From assembly GCA_036172665.1 (NCBI GenBank), contig CM069875.1:21607806-21671805 (forward strand): a stretch of DNA of 64,000 nucleotides. The letters are read 5' to 3'. A program made the position numbers and the translations under genes. Origin of the DNA: Prosopocoilus inquinatus. Taxonomy: Eukaryota; Arthropoda; Insecta; Coleoptera; Lucanidae. Of the stretch, positions 58,293 to 64,000 are shown in pieces (position 1 is the first letter of the stretch; each line of letters opens with the position of its first letter). Below the pieces are notes generated by a model, which was given only the letters and a program-made list of their open reading frames with translations, did not search any database and was not told the DNA's origin.

Positions 58293-58867
58293 TAAATCTT
58301 ATTGAATCAGTAATTAAAAATCGTATTAAATACTTACAAAATTCAAATGTCTCTAAAAACATTAGACAAACTTCGAATCATAAATACATATCTTTGCCTT
58401 ATATTGAACCATTACACAATACATTTAAACACATTTTCAAAAAACATAATTTAATTTTAGCCAGTAAATCTGTGATTAATTTAAATTTAATTTTTTCGAA
58501 TTTAAAAACCAAAATACCGAAATTAAAACAACCTAACGTTGTTTATGAAATCAAATGTTCAAATTGTAATTCTGTTTATATAGGTGAAACGAGCCAAAAT
58601 TTAAAAAAACGTTTAGACCAACATAAATATCATATTCAAAAAAATAATCAAAATCATTCAATGCTTGTAGAGCATTCATTAGTAAATAATCATAATTTTG
58701 ATTTTGATAATACTGACATTTTGTACAGTGAATCTAATATTTTTAAAAGACGTTTCATAGAAATGTGTAAAATTAAAATGTCTGGAAATTCTATTAATAA
58801 ACGTACGGACTTTGAAAATTTAAATGACATATTTTGTAGTTTTTTGGACTCTTTAAACAAGATATAG
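58283..58867 (+). pseudogene. PLE GIY-YIG endonuclease C-terminal fragment, right arm
   Basis: The frame is open from the inversion junction (YPINLIESVIKNRIKYLQNS...) and has no initiator; a TTG at 58394 is the first candidate start. It carries the last part of the RT-endonuclease linker (SLPYIEPLHNTF) and then VVYEIKCSNCNSVYIGETSQ with Arg and His after it (KKRLDQHKYH). The canonical GIY is VYE here, as in several PLE groups. The protein differs strongly from the family A protein, so these are separate PLE lineages. 5' truncation removed the RT. Confidence 0.85.
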
Positions 58868-58883
58868 ATCTGTCAATTAATTA

Positions 58884-58888
<5 letters not shown>

Positions 58889-58936
<48 letters not shown>
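58889..58936. repeat. A(48) homopolymer in PLE right arm
   Basis: A run of about 48 A; the mirrored site in the left arm (57810-57826) has only about 17 T. The tract lies between the reading frame and the hammerhead. Length may be affected by sequencing or assembly. Confidence 0.8.
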
Positions 58937-58939
<3 letters not shown>

Positions 58940-59061
58940 GCTTTAATTAGTTCTCGTTACTTTTATTCCGAACAACTCGTAGTTTAGTTTAAAAATCATG
59001 TTACCTTTTCGTTTCTCTTGACGACTTGTTTCTCTTGACAACTTGTTTATTTACTTTTTTT

Positions 59062-59103
59062 CACTCCTGACGAAGCTATAAATCTATAGCGAAACGTTGA
59101 GTG
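59062..59103 (+). ncRNA. Hammerhead ribozyme motif, PLE family B, right arm
   Basis: In order: stem I CACTC (59062-59066), CTGACGA (59067-59073), an extra A, stem II GCTATA-AATC-TATAGC (59075-59090), GAA (59091-59093), palindrome ACGT (59094-59097), cleavage nucleotide T (59098), stem I GAGTG (59099-59103). Stem I pairs over 5 bp. The extra A before stem II would face C as an A-C mismatch at the 10.1/11.1 position or bulge. Stem III is too short for a monomer loop, so a dimeric fold is the likely active form, as described for PLE hammerheads. Predicted cleavage is after 59098. Confidence 0.8.
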
Positions 59104-59197
59104 TGTTTCCCTTCATTTTTCTGTCCGGTTTGAGATTAAAAAAACTTTCTACTTACTATTTTCATCGGACAAGAACAAACTTCAGTTAAGAATAGTA

Positions 59198-61149
59198 GTA
59201 GTAGAATAGTATGTCTAGTTCTACAATGCTTGAATTCGAAAGCATTGTTGCGGTAACAAAAATATCGAAGAATACTACAAAAAGAGATCCGTCCCAAACA
59301 TACCTTACTCCGCTAAATAAAGGAAACGCAAGTTTTTGGGGAAAGAAACATTTTATTTTACAATAGTCTACGGTCGTTCAACATACTTATTCTAATACTA
59401 CTCTAAATTACCAATGCCTTCATTGTAGGTAAATGTAAGTCTTCGAAATAGCCATTTACTACAGTGATTATTTCTAAAGTGAACGGAAAGTCTTTTACAG
59501 CCGACAAATTTTTTCATGTTTCGATATAGATGATAACTATTGGGACCGAAATGGAAAACAGGCCGAATGAGGCACTAGAACCATTCCTTATTCGTGAATA
59601 CCTTGCTACCTGCCTGAGCAGAAGCAAGATTGGTGCTGAGGAAATTAATATACAGCACCGCCAGCAGTTCTAGTCGTGACGGACGTAGGTATAAATATAC
59701 GCGACAAAATTGAGCGCCATCTAATCTTGACCAGAGACGAGGAGAGGGTAAAGGTACGGGAAAAAGTAAATGACTGAAATTGTGCAACTATGTAACGGAC
59801 GCGGGTTATTTTTCTTTAGAATTTGGGGAGTGGTCAGCCTTATACTTACTCGAAACTCTTTCACCCTGAACAACCGCCTCCCCCAGCGTCTTATGACCAA
59901 CGGGCCACTGTGGAAAGCAACTTTTTTGTTCGGTAGCTTAAGTTTGAGAAATGGGCCAAAAATGTACTTTCGACGGTGTCTTCTCCGAAAAGTCGAACAG
60001 TGCCGTTTTAGTCCCAGAAGATTTTCAAATCTCTTTCTTGTGGTTATCTCTCTCCTTACGATATGAAGATGTTCTCCTCGGACTTCTGGGAGAAGGGAAA
60101 GAGTGAACTTAACATTAATAAATAAAAGAGTTTGATAAATTTAACCAGTCTATTAAAAAATAAGAATATGAAACTAACAAGAAATAAACAACAAAGTTAA
60201 AATGACAAAAACAACAAAAAAAAAAACAGATTGACGTGTAGATACACTGTAAAAACAAACTTTACTTACAAAAATAACATTCACAAAAAGGGGTAGAGAG
60301 ACAAGGATAGCACTTTCGATTGCAATAATTAATTTTCAAGCGGTTTGTTAGCTTACCAAACTGAATCTAAAGGTCTTCTCGTAATCCAAACTAAAACTAA
60401 AGGAAATACTATTATTTTGTATAAAGTAATAATGATACTCAGTTCGGACGGTTTTAAGTACGGTTTTAAGTACACAGTTATTCATTCATTCATTCGGACG
60501 GTTTTAAGTACACAGTTATTCATTACACGGGGAAAGCTTTTGTTTTCCGTTCGCGAATTTCAAACTTGGAGAAAATTTACTGAATCTTCATTGAAATAAA
60601 AGTAAAATTAAAGTTGAAGTCCAAATTAAAATCGCTGGGTACGGGAAGAAAATGCTGAATAAGCAGAAGGTCCGCGGATTAACTAACTGCAAAATCAAAT
60701 CTTAACGTTTTTTTATGAATTATCTCACGACTTCTTCCCCGCGTTCCTGGGTCGAGCTTCTACTCTAGATGCTCTCAAAACTAGATGGCGTAATGATGTC
60801 ATTTTTCCTTATTTTCTCCTAAACTTCTCACGCTCTCAGACCTGGGCCTAGGATGTTGAATCAATAGTACGTGCTCAAATTAAACTTAAAATGTAACTTA
60901 AGGATTTTATGAAATATCGGATAGCATTGAATACGCGAAAGATAAGCAATCATATTATTTTTCTCGTGAAAACTAACTGTCGAAGCAGGTCTCACAGTTC
61001 TTAATGTCTACATGATACAGGAAAGAAATTGAATATCTTTTACATTATACAGGTTGAAGTTTTCGGATTCTTACAACTACATATTTCATGTCAAACCTTG
61101 CAGGCGACTAATGAACAAACAAATCAATAATTATCAACAGAATTACTGT
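59198..61149. other. Non-coding stretch
   Basis: No gene recognised; frames of 70-98 codons at 59575-60066 on both strands overlap and lack motifs. At 60442-60527 a block containing GGACGGTTTTAAGTAC and ACAGTTATTCATT is duplicated in tandem. Confidence 0.4.
60442..60527. repeat. Short tandem duplication
   Basis: TTCGGACGGTTTTAAGTAC followed by ACAGTTATTCATT occurs twice (from about 60442 and 60491), with the first copy carrying a second GGTTTTAAGTAC and an (ATTC)n expansion. Looks like replication slippage. Confidence 0.8.
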
Positions 61150-61975
61150 AATAAAGCAAGAGAATTGACAAAACGAACGGACAGTGTGTGCCGAGCTAAA
61201 AGGTAGTTCTCACCTGTTTGCATCACTTAAGGCTCGGTCAAGGCACGCTTCTAACCTGGACGTGTGATGAATCGCAAATGATGCCGGATGGAGCAGCAAC
61301 GCCGAAAGCCGGGTCCATATTATTGCTGCATTGCTGGCCCAGTAGGATTGTAACAGGCAATGTCGAACGAGAATGCCCGCAAGCTGAAAACACCAGGACC
61401 ACCAAATGCCAGCAACAAGGTCGAAATAAAAAAGCGCAGACCAAGAGGCATATTCAAGCGGAAAAAAGCCGGTACCAAAAGGTCGTTTCCAAAAGTGGTA
61501 CATAACGATTAAAGCCTGTAATGGAAAGAGAGGTTCGCCAATAATAATCTGCGCGACCAAGGGCACAGTCACCAGCAACACCATAGCAATCACTGGCTGA
61601 ACGCCCTATGCGAAGGAAACCTTCTCCAGGTTCCTCCTAAAACGAAACTTGTGTTGCTCCGAAGAACAGCACATGCTAAGGGCCGAACAAACATCAAACT
61701 GGTGTTGGAGACGTCGCTAAAACAACTGAAGCTCCGAGATGAGTCGCATATTAAAAAGGAAATCAAGCATTCATCCAGATATTTGAAAAGGAGACTTTGC
61801 ACGAATCAGAACCAATGCTACGTCAACAGAGACCAACGAGTACCGTCTGACGTGAGCAACAGCCAATCACGTTAAAGGCCAAAGGTGCGGCCAGTTAAAC
61901 CATCCACCGAGATATTAGCTCACAAAATCCTGAAGTTCGCATGAACTGATCTGAAAGCAAAAAAAAAAAAAAAAC
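61150..61975 (+). other. Unidentified A-tailed insert with short basic open frames
   Basis: The block differs in texture from its flanks: moderate GC content, many CA/AC-rich codons, and an A(16) run at about 61961-61976. Two plus-strand frames are basic: 61360-61512 (50 codons, with KKRRPRGIFKRKKAGTK) and 61651-61875 (74 codons, KGRTNIKLVLETSLKQLK). An A run at the end suggests retroposition, for example the 5' part of a retroelement gag region or a processed RNA copy. I recognise no family and found no target duplication. Confidence 0.35.
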
Positions 61976-61976
61976 A

Positions 61977-64000
61977 GTAAAGGCGAGACAGAAATTTCAT
62001 AGCTATGAGAACGCCTGAAATAGTCAAGATTTTGCAACAGGAAAATCCCATTAATCGTATAAAATACGCCTACACTTGTTCCGAAGGATTACCTCATCGT
62101 ATTCGTATTTCTTTGTTACGGGAATGAATAATTATTTTTTAAATAAATGAAACGCTATTATTTGAGCGACACTTTATTGTTTCCCACTCCATGGTCAACA
62201 ATATACTAATTTTGCATGTGTTTGCGCAAAATAAAACTGGTCCCTCTTTTTGCATTACTCTAGGTAAAAATAACGTAAACCAATTTCTATAGAAGTAAAA
62301 TAAAATAAACTCTCATATACAACACTAATAAAAGAAATAGGATCTCCATACGATAATTCCCAAAAGGAGCAGAGAAATTCGCACTAATTTGCAGAGGATT
62401 AATTCGAAACGAAGCAGCACACAAACATTTTAAAATAAAACGCAATGTCTCTGTTTATTTAATGTTTTCAAAGAGAAATTATTTCAAAGTAATATACACT
62501 TTAAAAATCTAAAAGTTTATAAAATCGCCGAGAAGTTTGGGTGCGGCAAGCTACTCGTAGATGCGATAATCACAGAGTAAGAACGATTTCTAACCTTGCG
62601 TAATTTAGGGATACATACGGAGTATACAGGCGGATGCCTAAAAGCGGTCCACTATCACGATCGTAGACTTTGGGCAAGTGCGTTGTGCTGATTGAAAAGC
62701 ACTTTTTTCTTTGTCATATCCGGCCGCGGCCGCTTCTACTTGATTTTGTCGCTTAATGGTTCGAACAATATGTCATAAAAATACTAGCCATTTATTGTCT
62801 CCTTTTTTCTAAGTAGGTGATAAAGATAATTGCATTATAATGCCGGGACCCGATTGTATTGACAATGGTTTTTAAGGATATTTTAAGGCAGATAAATTTT
62901 CAAGGAAGTTAAAACACCGGCCCTAGAGGTAGTCTAAAGAATGGTGCAGAAGATTCCGCTCAATTCGCGACATATCTGTATTAGGACACCTAGTTATCGA
63001 ATGCCGATAAAATTATCTTATCATGAGGATAACAAAGGTGAACAATAAATTTTGTCGCATTTATTTCAGCGCTTACTTAAGTTGAAGGTTCTGAGTTCAA
63101 ATCTATGGGTAGTTTTGTCCTGTAAGCTGTAGATTTTTTGCAAATTCGTCAAGCTTAATACTTTACCATAGGATTCAGATAGTTTTTAAGATATGTACAA
63201 TTTTAAAGTAGAATCTGATTGAGACTGCGAACTTAAGGATACAGGAAGCAATCAATTTAGGGCAGAAAAGAACTACTCTTTTCGATTTGCCAAGCTTCCG
63301 GTAATGTTTACTACCTTCATCAGGACTGCTACAGATTAGAAACATCACAAGCAGAAATATTGAGGACCTAACAATTACTTACATCGTTTGAGTTTAGAAT
63401 TTGAATAGTTTTAACGTTGCGACGAGGAAAACACTTTTTTCAGATGAGATATCAGATGATAATGTACAGTTGCAGAAACAGAAAGCCGGACAGTAAACTT
63501 TCGTTAGTTTAAACCTTACTTCTAAATTTCAGTAATTATGGTAATTTATCAACCTTCAAATTAAGTAAAATGATTAATCATTCCGTTTATAATGAAAAAT
63601 TATAACGAACAAATACCTCATACAAATAAATCCTACTAGTGTAATAGTTAGTTTTTATTTTACTTACAATTATTATCATTCGAAATAAAATGAAACAAAA
63701 TAACAGTCATGCAGCCTTTCGATTGAATTATTGAATGTAAATGTCCGGACATTGATTGAATTAAGATTCCTAATATACATATTCCACATCCAAAATGTCA
63801 CATAGTTCTTCCAAAGGCTTCACTAAATCCATTTGATTCACTGGTCGAAAGTTTTCACTTACATTTCCCTTGGAAAGACGATACATTCTTAAGAACTCAA
63901 TTTGACAAGTTATTTCTGACGTTCACTGACGGTAATAAATTAATTAGAAGGGTCACCAAGGAAACTACACACTATCAAAATAATCGGAAATTTCGTTATA
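61977..64000. other. Non-coding stretch with a possible tRNA-derived SINE trace
   Basis: No gene recognised. At 63069-63110 GCGCTTACTTAAGTTGAAGG followed by TTCTGAGTTCAAATC resembles the 3' half of a tRNA-derived SINE with a weak B box. At 63280-63325 the minus strand reads CTGATGAAGGTAG...TACCGGAA, a hammerhead-like core without matching stem I. Confidence 0.3.

Larger units (their letters stand above)
57593..59184. mobile_element. PLE family B, head-to-head inverted copy with 13-bp target duplication
   Basis: Left arm 57593-58279 (minus) and right arm about 58440-59184 (plus) are inverted repeats with very few differences. Right-only sequence 58280-58439 forms the loop. The insertion is bordered by GTTAAGAATAGTA at 57580-57592 and 59185-59197, so both halves entered as one event. 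Each arm holds, from the centre outwards, the C-terminal endonuclease end, a 3' UTR with an A/T run, the hammerhead, and the PLE end (TTTTTCTGTCCGGTTTGAGA). The right arm has about 36 bp more at its outer end (down to CAAACTTCA). 5'-truncated; no RT. Confidence 0.9.

Noticed and set aside
59575..60066. Overlapping 70- and 98-codon frames on opposite strands
   Set aside because: No domain or homology recognised; no supporting signals around them.
63280..63325. Minus-strand CTGATGAAGGTAG...TACCGGAA as a hammerhead
   Set aside because: The GAA box is displaced, stem III lacks the A-U closing pair and the flanks do not form stem I.
1..64000. CRISPR arrays, operons, ribosome binding sites, prophage
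   Set aside because: The content is eukaryotic; no regularly spaced repeat array or prokaryotic gene structure is present.

Overview
The window is AT-rich, gene-poor eukaryotic DNA that looks like an arthropod, most probably an insect. The evidence is the repeat content: Penelope-like elements (PLEs) with hammerhead ribozymes, jockey/CR1-type non-LTR retrotransposons ending in (TAA)n tails, hAT- and mariner-type elements, a Ty3/gypsy-like solo LTR and many small foldback MITEs. There is no operon structure. I recognised no host protein-coding gene, tRNA or rRNA. The sequence is best read as intergenic or long-intron DNA filled by mobile elements of different ages.

Layout. 1-6 kb: a non-autonomous hAT element with a perfect 8-bp target duplication (1151-2181) and a 191-bp foldback MITE with a 9-bp duplication (2989-3179). 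6.3-8.8 kb: a decayed non-LTR element on +. 9.6-16.3 kb: 3' relics of non-LTR elements on -, a foldback repeat with an extra internal copy (13635-14483) and a relic of the C-terminal end of a hAT transposase. 22.7-24.5 kb: a CAGTGGCG-ended element holding a solo LTR. 26-31.9 kb: mariner-type MITEs and a 905-bp palindrome. 32-34.4 kb: a PLE terminal repeat, a degenerate non-LTR element and a PLE relic. 37.4 kb: a 157-bp PLE unit with its own target duplication. 41-44.1 kb: a head-to-head inverted pair of PLE copies, the right one with an open 582-codon RT plus GIY-YIG reading frame. 46.9-47.3 kb: decayed PLE termini. 49.8-56.2 kb: another non-LTR relic, then a mariner-like element with 56-bp perfect inverted repeats loaded with nested PLE and non-LTR insertions. 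57.6-59.2 kb: a second head-to-head PLE with a 13-bp target duplication. 59-64 kb: mostly featureless, with one poly(A)-ended insert of unknown type.

The unifying theme is the PLEs. I see three families, named here A, B and C. Each carries a hammerhead ribozyme motif with a complete core (CUGANGA, stem II, GAA), a very short palindromic stem III and a pairing stem I, at 43996-44038 (A), 57643-57684 and 59062-59103 (B), and 41111-41159 and 52355-52399 (C). Several PLE insertions repeat one design: an inverted piece of the element's own end, then the terminal repeat with the ribozyme. One family C copy starts about 5 nt downstream of the predicted ribozyme cleavage site. PLE hammerheads are known as a class; the particular families, the foldback solo unit and the near-identical inverted dimers are the parts most worth checking.
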